A DNA stretch of 64,000 bases from CAIUGU01 sp040080215. Lineage in GTDB: Bacteria; Pseudomonadota; Gammaproteobacteria; Steroidobacterales; Steroidobacteraceae. The notes under the pieces were generated by a model, which saw only the letters and a program-made list of their open reading frames with translations, did no database searches and was not told the origin of the DNA. A program made the position numbers and the translations under genes. Each line of letters opens with the position of its first letter. Within the stretch, counting starts at the first letter, position 1. Below are positions 1-8,568 of the stretch, piece after piece. The DNA lies in the NCBI GenBank assembly GCA_040080215.1, contig JBEBIT010000008.1:1-64000 (forward strand). The letters run 5' to 3'.

Positions 1-1
1 C

Positions 2-607
2 ATCATGATGGTGCCGCTCATCCTCTGCTCGATCATTGCCGCGGCGATCATCCTCGAGCGTCTGTGGACCTTGCAGAAGTCGCGCGTCGTGCCCCCGGAA
101 CTCGCCGAGAAGGTGTGGCGCTGGGTGGAGTCGCGGCAGATCCAGGAAAAGCACATCGTAGCGCTCAGGCAGAACTCGCCGCTGGGCAAGATCCTGGCCG
201 CGGGTCTCGCCAACCGGCACCGCGAACGCGCCGTGATCAAGGAGGCCATCGAGGATTCGGGTCGCCATGTCATCCACGAGCTGGAACGGTACCTGAACGC
301 GCTTGCCACGATCGCTGCGATCTCGCCGCTGCTCGGCCTGCTCGGCACCGTTTTCGGGATGGTGCGGACGTTCAATGCCATCAGCAGCGCCGGCGTCGGC
401 AACCCGGCTTCGCTCGCGGCTGGTATCGGTGAGGCATTGATTGCCACGGCGGGTGGCCTGATCGTCGCCATTCCCGCGCTGATCGGCTATCGCTTCCTCA
501 GGCGTCGCGTGGACGGCCTCGTCGTCGACATGGAAGTGGAGGCGGTCAAGCTGCTGCATGCACTCGATGACGACGCGGCCGCCTCGCCGGATGTCGTCGA
601 GGAATAG
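2..607 (+). CDS. exbB: ExbB/TolQ/MotA-family proton channel subunit, 5' end cut by the window
   Basis: Inner-membrane proton-channel subunit that, with ExbD, energises TonB-dependent outer-membrane transport. The reading frame runs off the left edge; the first visible Met (base 5) lies inside what should be the first membrane segment (PLILCSIIAAAIILERLW), so the true start is upstream. Two further long hydrophobic segments follow around visible residues 98-120 (ISPLLGLLGTVFGMV) and 135-165 (the glycine/alanine-rich GEALIATAGGLIVAIPAL), the arrangement expected of the ExbB/MotA core. The next gene, ExbD-like, starts 6 bases after the stop, which supports an exbBD pair. An ExbB/TolQ distinction rests on family resemblance and on the absence of tolA or tolB nearby. 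Confidence 0.88.
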   Translation: MMMVPLILCSIIAAAIILERLWTLQKSRVVPPELAEKVWRWVESRQIQEKHIVALRQNSPLGKILAAGLANRHRERAVIKEAIEDSGRHVIHELERYLNALATIAAISPLLGLLGTVFGMVRTFNAISSAGVGNPASLAAGIGEALIATAGGLIVAIPALIGYRFLRRRVDGLVVDMEVEAVKLLHALDDDAAASPDVVEE

Positions 608-613
608 TCCCGC

Positions 614-1063
614 GTGAACCTGCGCAAGAATTCGGACCGCGGCGAAGAGCCCGAGATCATGATGGTCTCGTTCATCGACGTGCTGCTGTGCCTGCTGATC
701 TTCTTCATGGCGTCCACCACGTTCGTGGACGAGGCTCGCGTACAGGTAAATCTGCCCGAGGCGAGCGTGCAGCAGCAGGGCCAGGTGCCGCGCGATCCCA
801 TCGTCATCACGATTACCCGCCAGGGCGCTTACAGCGTCAATGAACGCAGCCTGATCAACAGCAGCGCGCAGACGCTTTCCGCGGCGATCGTCCAGGTGGC
901 CAGTGCCGCCCGTGACGTGCCGGTGACGATTCGTGCCGATGGGCAGGCCACGCACCAGGCCGTCGTCACCGCGATGGACGTCGTCGGCCGTCTCGGCTTC
1001 CGCACCATCAACATCGCGACGATGAACGAAGGGCCGGAAGGCTCGCAGGGGGCTGCGCGATGA
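614..1063 (+). CDS. exbD: ExbD/TolR-family biopolymer transport protein
   Basis: Partner of ExbB in the TonB energising complex. It has 149 residues: a short cytoplasmic N-terminus, one membrane helix (about residues 16-37, MMVSFIDVLLCLLIFFMAST) with the conserved membrane aspartate in FIDVLL, then a periplasmic domain. The length is normal for ExbD. The GTG start at 614 is chosen because it puts the helix at the usual distance from the N-terminus and directly follows the exbB stop. The next gene, msbA, begins 13 bases downstream, an exbBD-msbA-lpxK order common in gammaproteobacteria. It could serve the TonB receptor at 20161, though such complexes are shared by all receptors of a cell. Confidence 0.9.
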   Translation: MNLRKNSDRGEEPEIMMVSFIDVLLCLLIFFMASTTFVDEARVQVNLPEASVQQQGQVPRDPIVITITRQGAYSVNERSLINSSAQTLSAAIVQVASAARDVPVTIRADGQATHQAVVTAMDVVGRLGFRTINIATMNEGPEGSQGAAR

Positions 1064-1076
1064 CGGCTGACACCGC

Positions 1077-2849
1077 ATGAGCGTGCCGGCCTCGCCCGAT
1101 CGGGGGACGGCGGACGGATGGGGCACCTACCGTCGCCTGCTCGGCTACATCCGTCCTCACCGCGGGATGTTTGCGCTCGGCGTGCTGGGCGCGATCCTGT
1201 TTTCCGCAAGCATGGTGAGCTTCACGCTGGTAGCGAAGTTCTTCGGCGACGGCACCTTCCAGAACCGCGATCCGCAAACCGTCGTGCTGTTGCCCGCGGC
1301 GCTCGTCCTGCTGTTCCTGGTGCGCGGCCTGGGCGATTTCACCCAGACCTACTGCATGGGCTACGTGGGGCGCCACATCGTCAAGCGCCTGCGCGACCAG
1401 ATCTTCGTGCGCGCCATGCACCTGCCCGTCACCTGGTACGACCGCCACTCCAGCGCGGCGCTGCTGTCGAGGTTGACGTACAACACCGAGCAGATCGGCC
1501 AGGCCGCGACCGATTCGGTCGTGACTGGCGTCCGCGAAGGACTCACCATCGTGGGCTCGATCATCGCGCTCTTCGTGCTGAATCCGCGCCTCGCAACGAT
1601 CGCACTGACGATGGGCCCGGTCATGGCGTGGCTCGTGACGCTCATCAACCGGAAGTTCCGCCGCTACAGCCGCCGCATCCAGGAGTCGATGGGCGACATC
1701 ACGCGCGTGGCCAAGGAAACACTGGAAGCCCCGCGGGTCATCAAGGTCTACAACGCGCAAGACTACCAGGCCACGCAGTTCGGGGAGGTCAACGAGCGCA
1801 ACCGCCGGTCAAACATGCGGCTCGTGCTGACCAGGGGGATGTCCAATCCCGTGGTGCAGATGGTCACGGCGATCGGATCGGCGTTCGTGCTGTCGATCGC
1901 CATCTCGGATGCCATCAGCGGCCGGACTTCGATGGGAGACCTGCTCGCGTTCCTCGTGGCGCTCGTGCAGATTGCGCAACCGCTGCGCAGTCTGGTGAAC
2001 GTCGCAGGCCCCATCCAGCAAGGCATCGCGGCCGCAGAGAGCATCTTCGAGCTGATCGACGAGCCCGGCGAGCCGCAGGGCGGCGCACTCAAGTCGACTC
2101 GCGTCCGTGGCGACATCGAGTTCGACGGCATCACGTTCGGGTACGCCTCGGCCGAGGCGGGCGTCCTCAAGGACGTGTCGATCCGCGTGGCCGCCGGCGA
2201 GATGCTGGCGATCGTCGGCCGCTCCGGCAGCGGCAAGTCCACGCTGATGAGCCTGCTGCCGCGCTTCTACGATACGACGCGGGGCAGCGTACGGGTCGAT
2301 GGTGTGGACGTCCGCGACTACGACCTCGCTTCCTTGCGCGACCAGATTGCACTCGTCAGCCAGGATGTCGTGCTGTTCAACGACACCATCCGCGCCAACA
2401 TCGCGTTCGGTCGCGAGGCGACGCAAGCCCAGGTCGAGGCCGCTGCGCAGGCCGCACATGTGCTCGAGTTCGTGAGGGAGTTGCCGAACGGGCTCGACAC
2501 CCTCGTCGGCGACCGCGGCGTGCTGTTCTCCGGCGGGCAACGCCAGCGGATCGCGATCGCGCGCGCGCTGCTCAAGGACGCACCCATCCTCATCCTCGAC
2601 GAGGCGACCTCCGCACTCGATACCGAGTCGGAGCGCGTCATCCAGGCGGCGCTCGAAGGGCTGATGCAGGGGCGTACCACGCTCGTGATCGCGCACCGCC
2701 TGTCCACCATCGAGAAAGCGGACCGCATCGTCGTCATGGACGGCGGCCGCGTAGCCGAGAGCGGAACGCATGCGGAACTGCTGGCCAAGGACGGTCACTA
2801 TGCGTCGCTACATCGCATGCAGTTCAATGAATCGCCCGCAGTCCAATGA
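1077..2849 (+). CDS. msbA: Lipid A export ATP-binding/permease protein MsbA
   Basis: Homodimeric ABC exporter that flips core lipid A across the inner membrane. It has 590 residues: an N-terminal six-helix transmembrane domain (about 25-320) and a C-terminal nucleotide-binding domain. Visible motifs are Walker A GRSGSGKST near residue 382, the signature LFSGGQRQRIAIARA near 484, Walker B ILILDEATSALD near 505 and the switch histidine in VIAHRLSTI. Length and domain order match MsbA. lpxK follows, the usual partner in one operon for lipid A maturation. A generic multidrug ABC exporter would look similar, but the exbD-msbA-lpxK-kdsB context decides for MsbA. Confidence 0.92.
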   Translation: MSVPASPDRGTADGWGTYRRLLGYIRPHRGMFALGVLGAILFSASMVSFTLVAKFFGDGTFQNRDPQTVVLLPAALVLLFLVRGLGDFTQTYCMGYVGRHIVKRLRDQIFVRAMHLPVTWYDRHSSAALLSRLTYNTEQIGQAATDSVVTGVREGLTIVGSIIALFVLNPRLATIALTMGPVMAWLVTLINRKFRRYSRRIQESMGDITRVAKETLEAPRVIKVYNAQDYQATQFGEVNERNRRSNMRLVLTRGMSNPVVQMVTAIGSAFVLSIAISDAISGRTSMGDLLAFLVALVQIAQPLRSLVNVAGPIQQGIAAAESIFELIDEPGEPQGGALKSTRVRGDIEFDGITFGYASAEAGVLKDVSIRVAAGEMLAIVGRSGSGKSTLMSLLPRFYDTTRGSVRVDGVDVRDYDLASLRDQIALVSQDVVLFNDTIRANIAFGREATQAQVEAAAQAAHVLEFVRELPNGLDTLVGDRGVLFSGGQRQRIAIARALLKDAPILILDEATSALDTESERVIQAALEGLMQGRTTLVIAHRLSTIEKADRIVVMDGGRVAESGTHAELLAKDGHYASLHRMQFNESPAVQ

Positions 2850-2897
2850 ACAGGACGCGGCCATCTTCGCGCGACGTTTTCGCCTGAAACGGCCCGC

Positions 2898-3953
2898 ATG
2901 AGCGCCGCTTCCTACATTCAGGCCCTCTGGTACCGGCGTTCGTTCAATCTGCTGACGCTGGTGCTGACGCCGCTGTCGTGGGTTTTCGGTGTCGTCGTTG
3001 CGCTACGCCGGTTCGCGTTCCGGGTTCGCCTGCTGCGCGTCGAAGGGGTCTCGCGGCCTGTCATCGTCGTGGGCAACCTCACTGTCGGCGGCACGGGCAA
3101 GACGCCCTTCACGCTGTGGCTCGCTGCCCGGTTGCGGGCAAGGGGCTACGTGCCCGGCATCGTCCTTCGGGGTTACGGCGGGTCATCGACAACCTGGCCG
3201 CGCGAGGTGAGTGCCGAGAGCGACCCGCGTGAAGTCGGCGACGAGGCGGTGTTGCTTGCGACCGAGTCCGGTGGCATCGTCGTGGCGGGCCCGGATCGAG
3301 TGGCGGCCGCCCGTCGTGCGATCGAGCGGGGGGCCGACGTGGTCGTCTGTGACGACGGGTTGCAACACTACCGGCTCGCGCGGGACTGCGAAGTGGCGGT
3401 CGTCGATGCGATTCGTGGCCTTGGCAACGGCCTGCTCCTGCCCGCCGGGCCACTGCGCGAACCGCCGTCGCGGTTGTCGAAGGTCGACGCCCTCGTGATG
3501 CGGGCGCCCGATCCGGCGCTCGGCCTTCGCGTGACCACGTGCATCATTGCAGGCGCGGAATCCATGGCGTCCTTCGTGGTGGTGCCGACGGGGGTGCGCT
3601 CGCTCAAGTCCGGTGAGGTGCGATCCCTCGCGGCGTTTGCCGGGCAGTCAGTCCATGCAGTCGCCGGAATAGGTTATCCGGAGGGGTTTTTTGCTACGCT
3701 GCGCGGCGCGGGCATTACCGTGATTCCCCACCCGCTGCCAGACCACGCGCCGCTTACTGCTGCGACGTTCGAGTTTGGCGATACACTGCCGGTGCTGATG
3801 ACGGGCAAGGACGCAGTCAAATGCCGCGGCAACAACGATCCCCGGCTGTGGGTAGTCGCTGCCGAGGCGGTGCTCGACACTGCCCAAGCGGAGACCGTGC
3901 TTGCTATCGTCGACGCCCGAATCGCATCTCGCCTGTCCAACGCCAAACGCTGA
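2898..3953 (+). CDS. lpxK: Tetraacyldisaccharide 4'-kinase LpxK
   Basis: Adds the 4'-phosphate to the tetraacyldisaccharide precursor of lipid A, using ATP, at the cytoplasmic face of the inner membrane. It has 351 residues. A hydrophobic N-terminal helix (about 15-37) is followed by the P-loop VGGTGKTPF near residue 63 and by VVCDDGLQHYRLARD near 150, both typical of LpxK. The ATG at 2898 is preferred because MSAASYIQALWYRR is a usual LpxK N-terminus. It lies 48 bases after msbA and is followed by trm112-like and kdsB genes, so the segment is an envelope-biogenesis operon. Confidence 0.93.
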   Translation: MSAASYIQALWYRRSFNLLTLVLTPLSWVFGVVVALRRFAFRVRLLRVEGVSRPVIVVGNLTVGGTGKTPFTLWLAARLRARGYVPGIVLRGYGGSSTTWPREVSAESDPREVGDEAVLLATESGGIVVAGPDRVAAARRAIERGADVVVCDDGLQHYRLARDCEVAVVDAIRGLGNGLLLPAGPLREPPSRLSKVDALVMRAPDPALGLRVTTCIIAGAESMASFVVVPTGVRSLKSGEVRSLAAFAGQSVHAVAGIGYPEGFFATLRGAGITVIPHPLPDHAPLTAATFEFGDTLPVLMTGKDAVKCRGNNDPRLWVVAAEAVLDTAQAETVLAIVDARIASRLSNAKR

Positions 3954-3975
3954 TCGCCAATCGCTGCCACCGCCC

Positions 3976-4164
3976 ATGGATTCAAGACTGCTCGACATTC
4001 TCGTGTGCCCGCTCTGCAAGGGGCCGCTGCGCTATCTCAAGGCCCGCCAGGAACTCGTCTGTCGTGCCGATCGTCTTGCCTTTCCGATCCGTGACGGCAT
4101 CCCGGTCATGCTCGAAGACGACGCCAGGCTGCTGAACAGCGACGATCCGGCGCTCAAGGAATAG
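3976..4164 (+). CDS. Trm112/YcaR family small zinc-ribbon-like protein
   Basis: A 62-residue protein of the Trm112/YcaR (UPF0434) family. In this gene order such proteins sit between lpxK and kdsB. The family is linked to methyltransferase partners in eukaryotes and archaea; the bacterial role is less certain. The sequence has LLDILVCPLCKGPLRYL at the start, then LVCRADRLAFPIRDGIPVML. A CxxC pair (CPLC) is present and one more Cys follows, so the zinc site is incomplete, as is common in bacterial members. The ATG at 3976 is chosen over an upstream in-frame ATG at 3901, which would overlap lpxK and add non-conserved residues. Confidence 0.88.
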   Translation: MDSRLLDILVCPLCKGPLRYLKARQELVCRADRLAFPIRDGIPVMLEDDARLLNSDDPALKE

Positions 4165-4183
4165 CGTTCCCCAGGGCCGACCG

Positions 4184-4954
4184 ATGTCATTCAAAGTCGT
4201 CATTCCCGCGCGCTACGGCTCGACCCGCCTGCCGGCGAAGCCGCTGCTCGAGATCGGCGGCAAGCCGATGATCCAGTGGGTGGTCGAGCAGGCCTGCCTG
4301 GCCCAAGCGGACGAGGTTGTCGTGGCGACGGACGATGCGCGCATCGCAGCAGCGGTCAAGGACCCTCGCGGCGGGCAGCAGGCGATGGCCATGATGACCC
4401 GAGCCGATCACGCTTCGGGGACAGACCGGATCGCAGAAGTGGCGCAGGCCCGAGGCTGGAGCGACGCCACCGTGGTGGTCAACGTGCAGGGCGATGAGCC
4501 GCAGATGCCTCCCGCGCTGATCGATCAGGTGGCGGCCCTGCTTGTCGCGGATCCCCGCGCCGATCTGGCGACGCTCTGCACGCCCGTCACGAGCGCCGAG
4601 GAATTCCTGAACCACAACATCGTGAAAGTGGTCCGCGCCGCCGATGGCGCCGCGCTGTATTTCAGTCGTGCCCCGGTGCCGTTTGACCGAGATGCGGCCC
4701 TGGCCGCCAGTGCACCCGAGCGCCATGCCGGTGCCCTGCGGCACCTCGGCATCTATGCCTATCGAGTCGCAGCGCTGCTGCGCATGACAGCCCTGCCGGT
4801 GAGTCCGCTTGAAGCAAAGGAAAAGCTCGAGCAGTTGCGTGCACTCGAAGCTGGCATGCGCATTGCCGTCGGCGTCGCGAGCCAGGTGCCCGGCATCGGC
4901 GTCGACACCGCAGACGACATCGAGCGTCTGCGCGGCTCACTCAAGCCCGGCTAG
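4184..4954 (+). CDS. kdsB: 3-deoxy-manno-octulosonate cytidylyltransferase (CMP-KDO synthetase)
   Basis: Activates KDO with CTP to give CMP-KDO for lipopolysaccharide core synthesis in the cytoplasm. It has 256 residues, a normal length. The nucleotide-binding N-terminus IPARYGSTRLPAKPL, the VVVATDD segment, DHASGTDRIAE, VNVQGDEPQMP and HLGIYAYRV are all hallmarks of KdsB. It follows the Trm112-like gene by 19 bases. It ends the envelope operon: the next gene (4963-6006) is convergent, with only 8 bases between stops and no clear terminator hairpin. Confidence 0.95.
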   Translation: MSFKVVIPARYGSTRLPAKPLLEIGGKPMIQWVVEQACLAQADEVVVATDDARIAAAVKDPRGGQQAMAMMTRADHASGTDRIAEVAQARGWSDATVVVNVQGDEPQMPPALIDQVAALLVADPRADLATLCTPVTSAEEFLNHNIVKVVRAADGAALYFSRAPVPFDRDAALAASAPERHAGALRHLGIYAYRVAALLRMTALPVSPLEAKEKLEQLRALEAGMRIAVGVASQVPGIGVDTADDIERLRGSLKPG

Positions 4955-4962
4955 CCCAAGGG

Positions 4963-6006
4963 TCAACGGCTCGCCGGCCCGGTAGAGCCGCGGATCACCA
5001 GTTCGTACGGAAACACGGTGCCGTTGCTCTGGTCCTTCTTCCGTTCGTCCCGCATCACCGTGATCAGCGTGCTGACGATGGACTTCGCCATGGCCTCAAC
5101 CGGCTGGCGGATGGTCGTGAGGCTCGGCCACGTATAGCGGGACACGGGCGTGTCGTCGAAGCCGGCCACGGAAAGCCGGCTCGGAACGTCGATGCCGAGA
5201 TCATGGGCGATGTGCAATACGCCTGCCGCCATCTCGTCGTTGCTCGCGAAGATCGCGGAGGGGTGGTCCTTGCGTGCAAGGAGTGTCCGCCCGCACTGCT
5301 CTCCGGATTCGAACGAGAAGAAGCCTTGCACGACCAACGACTTGTCGAGGCCGAGGCCCCGGTCGCGCAAGGCGCCGCGAAAGCCCTCGTAACGTGCCTG
5401 GCTGGCGCCGTGATCGGGATGTCCCTTGATGAAACCGATCCGCTTGTGGCCCATGTCGATCAGGTATCGCGTGAGGTCGTACGCGGCCGCCCGGTCGTCG
5501 ACCGCAACATAGGGGGAGGGGTGCTCCGGGTCCACCGGTGCGACCCGCACGAATTTCACGCCCAGCCTGTCCAGTTGTTCGACGACTTCGGTCAGGTCGG
5601 AGAGCGGGGGCGTCAGCACGAGGCCCGGGTGGCCGCGTTCGGTGACCAGCGTAATCAGTTCCTCGACGAGTTGCGGGCTCTGGTAGTCGCAAGGCTGCAG
5701 AAGAAGGCTGTAGCCACGTTCGCGGCACGCGTCGAGGGCACCCGTCTGGAAGTCGAGCAGGTAACTGGCGCTCGGGTTGTCGTAGACCATCGCGACGAAG
5801 TACGAGCGGTTCGACGCCAGGCTGCGTGCGGCGGGGTTCGGCTTGTAGTTCAGTTCCTTGGCAGCGGCCAGTACCCGTTGCCGCGTGGAATCGCGCACCG
5901 CGGCTTCGCGGTTCATCACCCGCGAGACGGTCTTGATCGAGACGCCGGCCTGGCTCGCGACCTCGTCGATCGTGACGGCACGGGTCGTGGGTTTCTTCTT
6001 GTTCAT
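4963..6006 (-). CDS. LacI-family transcriptional regulator (first of two)
   Basis: A 347-residue LacI/GalR-type repressor. The N-terminal helix-turn-helix (about residues 14-33, EVASQAGVSIKTVSRVMNRE) is followed by the hinge segment NPAARSLAS and a periplasmic-binding-protein-like sugar-sensing domain ending GFDDTPVSRYTWPSLTTIRQP. It is divergent from the FucP-like sugar transporter at 6110. The 103-base gap holds a near-palindrome TTGACAGCGTTGTCAT (6055-6070) overlapping a possible -35 box, the expected arrangement for a local repressor controlling itself and the transporter. The inducer is unknown; the neighbourhood suggests a sugar or glycoside product. Confidence 0.93.
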   Translation of the reverse strand: MNKKKPTTRAVTIDEVASQAGVSIKTVSRVMNREAAVRDSTRQRVLAAAKELNYKPNPAARSLASNRSYFVAMVYDNPSASYLLDFQTGALDACRERGYSLLLQPCDYQSPQLVEELITLVTERGHPGLVLTPPLSDLTEVVEQLDRLGVKFVRVAPVDPEHPSPYVAVDDRAAAYDLTRYLIDMGHKRIGFIKGHPDHGASQARYEGFRGALRDRGLGLDKSLVVQGFFSFESGEQCGRTLLARKDHPSAIFASNDEMAAGVLHIAHDLGIDVPSRLSVAGFDDTPVSRYTWPSLTTIRQPVEAMAKSIVSTLITVMRDERKKDQSNGTVFPYELVIRGSTGPASR

Positions 6007-6054
6007 GACGACGGCGGGGCTGGCGATAGGGGCTCCATGGGTCTCACTATAGTA

Positions 6055-6083
6055 TTGACAGCGTTGTCATCGCCGCTCATGCT
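6055..6083 (+). promoter_or_regulatory. LacI-type operator overlapping a -35 box (class A, site 1)
   Basis: TTGACAGCGTTGTCAT spans 6055-6070; the core TGACA-N4-TGTCA is nearly palindromic with a central CG, as LacI-family sites usually are. TTGACA doubles as a consensus -35 element, and CATGCT lies 17 bases downstream (6078-6083) as a weak -10. The same arrangement recurs at 28017 and 33895. It sits between the divergent lacI gene and the sugar transporter. The assignment is from pattern only. Confidence 0.6.
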
Positions 6084-6109
6084 CGCGAAAATCCGCTCGG
6101 GGGGAGCCG

Positions 6110-7420
6110 ATGACTGACCACGCCCAGAATCCGCGTGATCCGGTTGCGCGAATCGTGCCGCTGGTCGTGCTGCTGTTTTTCGCATGGGGGTTCGCCACCG
6201 TCCTCATCGACAGCCTGATCCCGAAGCTCAAGGCGTTGTTCACGCTGAGCTATGCGGAGGTCATGCTGACGCAGTTCAGCTTCTTCCTCGCCTATTTCCT
6301 CTGTTCCATTCCTGCGGGCTGGGTGCTGGCCCGGATCGGGTACCTGCGCGCCATCGTCACGGGCCTGCTCGTCATGGCGACGGGCTGCGTGCTGTTCATC
6401 CCGGCCGTGCACTTCGGTGTCTTCGGCGGGTTCCTGGTGGCGCTGTTCGTCATGGCGTCCGGCATCACGTTGCTGCAGGTGGCGGCCAACCCGCTGATCG
6501 CCGTCCTCGGCACGCCTGAAACCTCGCACAGCCGCCTGAATCTGGCCCAGGCGTTCAATTCGCTCGGCACGTTCCTGGGTCCCTTCGTGGGTGCGGCGTT
6601 CATCCTGGGGGGCAGCGGCGAGCAGCCGGTTGTCGATATCACGGCGTTGAGTGCGGACGCGCTCGCCGCCTATCGCCAGGCTGAAGCCCAGGCCGTGCAG
6701 GGACCGTTCCTCGGCATCGCCGCCGGCATCGTCGTGCTCGTCGTCATCTTCTGGATGCTGCGCCGCTTGCAGGGTCCCGCGCTGGCCGTCCGGCCCGCGA
6801 GCAATGGGCTCGTGTTCGGCGTGCTGCGCGATCCGCGCCTGGCCTTCGGTGCCGTGTCCATCTTTGCCTATGTCGGCGCCGAGGTTTCGATTGGCAGCCT
6901 GCTGACCAACTACCTCATGCAGCCGTCCACGCTCGGGCTCGCCGCCGCCAAAGCAGGCACGCTCGTCAGCCTCTACTGGGGCGGCGCGATGGTCGGGCGC
7001 TTCATCGGGTCGGCCGTCCTCCGGCGGGTGCCGGCAGGTGTCGTGCTGGGGGCGTGCGCGTTGGGCGCCGCAGGGCTGGCATCGGCATCGGCCTTGAGCG
7101 CCGGCATGGTCGCGGCGGTTACCGTCATCGCGATCGGCCTCTGCAATTCGATCATGTTCCCGACGATCTTCACGCTCGCCATCGAACGGCTCGGTGCCCG
7201 GACGCCGCAGGGCTCCGCGATGCTGTGCCTCGCCATCGTGGGCGGCGCCATCGTGCCGGTGATCACCGGCTACGTGGCGGACCACGGCGGTCTCGCCACC
7301 GCATTGTTCGTGCCGGCCGTGTGCTACCTGTGGATCGCCGCCTACGGCGCGCTGACACGCATGGGTGTGGTCGATCGCGCTGAGCCTCACCGACTCGATC
7401 CGGCCAGCGCCGCAGCGTAG
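6110..7420 (+). CDS. FucP/GluP-type MFS sugar:proton symporter
   Basis: Inner-membrane sugar importer of the FHS family of the major facilitator superfamily, whose members carry fucose, glucose or galactose with protons. It has 436 residues with about 12 hydrophobic segments. Family features include LLFFAWGFATVLIDSLIPKLK in helix 1, ANPLIAVLG near residue 125, SRLNLAQAFNSLGTFLGPFVG and the late MFPTIFTLAIERLG segment. A strong ribosome-binding site (GGGGGGAG) precedes the ATG at 6110. It is divergent from the LacI regulator and shares the class A operator, so it is probably repressed by it. The exact sugar cannot be read from the sequence. Confidence 0.9.
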   Translation: MTDHAQNPRDPVARIVPLVVLLFFAWGFATVLIDSLIPKLKALFTLSYAEVMLTQFSFFLAYFLCSIPAGWVLARIGYLRAIVTGLLVMATGCVLFIPAVHFGVFGGFLVALFVMASGITLLQVAANPLIAVLGTPETSHSRLNLAQAFNSLGTFLGPFVGAAFILGGSGEQPVVDITALSADALAAYRQAEAQAVQGPFLGIAAGIVVLVVIFWMLRRLQGPALAVRPASNGLVFGVLRDPRLAFGAVSIFAYVGAEVSIGSLLTNYLMQPSTLGLAAAKAGTLVSLYWGGAMVGRFIGSAVLRRVPAGVVLGACALGAAGLASASALSAGMVAAVTVIAIGLCNSIMFPTIFTLAIERLGARTPQGSAMLCLAIVGGAIVPVITGYVADHGGLATALFVPAVCYLWIAAYGALTRMGVVDRAEPHRLDPASAAA

Positions 7421-7609
7421 GACGGGGCCCGCGTGACGGAAGCGAACGTGATCATTCGCAAGACGGTGACCGTGAACATCGCTTCGCGACAGCTGTCTTG
7501 CTGGCACGTGGACAACGATCGTTGGACAGTGACGAAAGGCAAGCGTGCGGTGATGGTCCGTGCGTCATCGGACGCTATCCGGCTCAAGGCCGACGCGGTC
7601 ATGCGTTGA
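7421..7609 (+). pseudogene. Remnant of the C-terminal Fn3-like domain of a GH3 beta-glucosidase
   Basis: Directly after the transporter stop, in the same frame, about 62 codons read through to a TGA at 7607-7609. The peptide contains KTVTVNIASRQLSCWHVD, then RWTVTKGKRAVMVRASS and DAIRLKADAVM. This follows the pattern at the very C-terminus of family 3 beta-glucosidases: a strand, 'R-x-L-s-x-w', 'w-x-v-x-x-G-x-f-x-v-x-v-G-x-S-S-x-D-I-r-L'. No catalytic domain is present in any frame upstream, because the transporter occupies that DNA. I read it as the 3' stump left after deletion of a beta-glucosidase gene. A GTG at 7433 could allow a 58-residue product, but expression is doubtful. Confidence 0.6.
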
Positions 7610-7648
7610 CAGCAGCGCTGCGCGGTTCAGTAACAGCTCAATCGATTC

Positions 7649-8413
7649 GTGGGGAATGACATGGTTTCGAGTTCGACATTCGCAAGGCCCGCTGCACGCA
7701 TGCCGCTGTTGCTGGTTGCCGCGACGTTGCTGTTTGCCGCGTGCTCGCAGGAAGCGGCTGCACCTGCCGTGACGGCCGCGTCGCCGCCTGACCTGTCGGG
7801 CTACTGGGAATTGCGTGCGGACAGCAAGCACGTCACCGAGGCGTCGGTGACACCCGAGGGCAAGGCGCTCGCGGCGTCGTCCCTGCCGAAGGTCACCGAC
7901 GGCAACATCCTCACGCACGCGTCGCGGTGGTGCCAGCATCTCGGCGTGCCGTACATGATGGGTGACTCCGCGCCACTCAGCATCCTGCAGACGAAGAGCG
8001 AGATCGCCCTCATCGCCGAAGTCCAGTCGGCCGCGCGCCATGTCTACCTCGATGGCCGCGCGTTCCCCGACGCCGATGTCTTCGAGCCCACCACCAACGG
8101 CTTCTCCGTAGGGCACTGGGAGGGCGACGTCCTGGTGGTCGAAACCCGGGGCTTCAATGCCCTGGGCAATGCCGCCATCCCGGGCGGCGGTGCGCGCAGC
8201 CCGACATCGAAACTCACGGAGCGCTTCCAGTTGAAGGAAGGCGGCCAGCAGCTCTCCGTGACCTTCGCATGGGAAGACCCCAAGGTCTTCACGAAGCCGC
8301 ATACGTACGACTTCACGTACTACAAGGCGCCGCCTGATACCTACGCGCTCGAATACTTCTGCGATGCGAGCGATCCGCTTCGGGCCAAGACGGCAGAAGG
8401 GCCGGCGAAGTGA
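7649..8413 (+). CDS. Secreted lipoprotein of the repeated 'DL(S/T)G-x-W' family (type 1)
   Basis: A 254-residue protein of unknown function. It has a lipoprotein signal with lipobox LFAAC (Cys about residue 28). The mature part begins DLSGYWELR and shows the family blocks also found at 17147, 18310, 25165 and 25914: a Trp-Cys pair (RWCQHLGVPYMM), ARHVYLDGR, GFSVGHWEGDVLVVETRGF, IPGGGARSPTSKLTERF, DPKVFTKPHTY and a C-terminal Cys-Asp (YFCDASDP). The conserved Cys pair suggests a disulfide. Unlike its paralogues it stands alone, without a DUF6152 neighbour. I do not recognise a characterised homologue. A repeated beta-strand fold of lipocalin or propeller-like type is a guess only. Confidence 0.8.
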   Translation: MGNDMVSSSTFARPAARMPLLLVAATLLFAACSQEAAAPAVTAASPPDLSGYWELRADSKHVTEASVTPEGKALAASSLPKVTDGNILTHASRWCQHLGVPYMMGDSAPLSILQTKSEIALIAEVQSAARHVYLDGRAFPDADVFEPTTNGFSVGHWEGDVLVVETRGFNALGNAAIPGGGARSPTSKLTERFQLKEGGQQLSVTFAWEDPKVFTKPHTYDFTYYKAPPDTYALEYFCDASDPLRAKTAEGPAK

Positions 8414-8469
8414 TCCCTGTTGCCATTTCCCGATCCCTTCGCGGGTCGAACCGACTTCGGGAGTTGATC

Positions 8470-8559
8470 ATGAAAGCCAGTCACCCGCTTGGCGCTTGCA
8501 CCAATGCTTTGTCACTCGCCGTGACGCCCAAGAACACGCCGAAGACCAACGCGAAGTAA
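8470..8559 (+). other. Small open reading frame, doubtful (29 codons)
   Basis: An ATG at 8470 follows a fair ribosome-binding site (GGGAG, 6 bases upstream) and reads 29 codons to a TAA. The peptide starts MKASHPLGACTNALSLAV and ends in a Lys/Thr/Asn-rich tail. It could be a decayed signal-bearing gene or chance. There is no recognised family and no conserved neighbour. Confidence 0.2.
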
Positions 8560-8568
8560 CGCGTGCGT

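Noticed and set aside
6077..7507. A 476-residue minus-strand frame opposite the sugar transporter
   Set aside because: The composition (His/Arg/Asp/Gln-rich) is a shadow of the hydrophobic plus-strand gene; no domain is seen.
7637..7650. AATCGATT core just before the lipoprotein gene at 7649
   Set aside because: Only the central 8 bases match; the arms do not fit the consensus. It was not counted as an operator.
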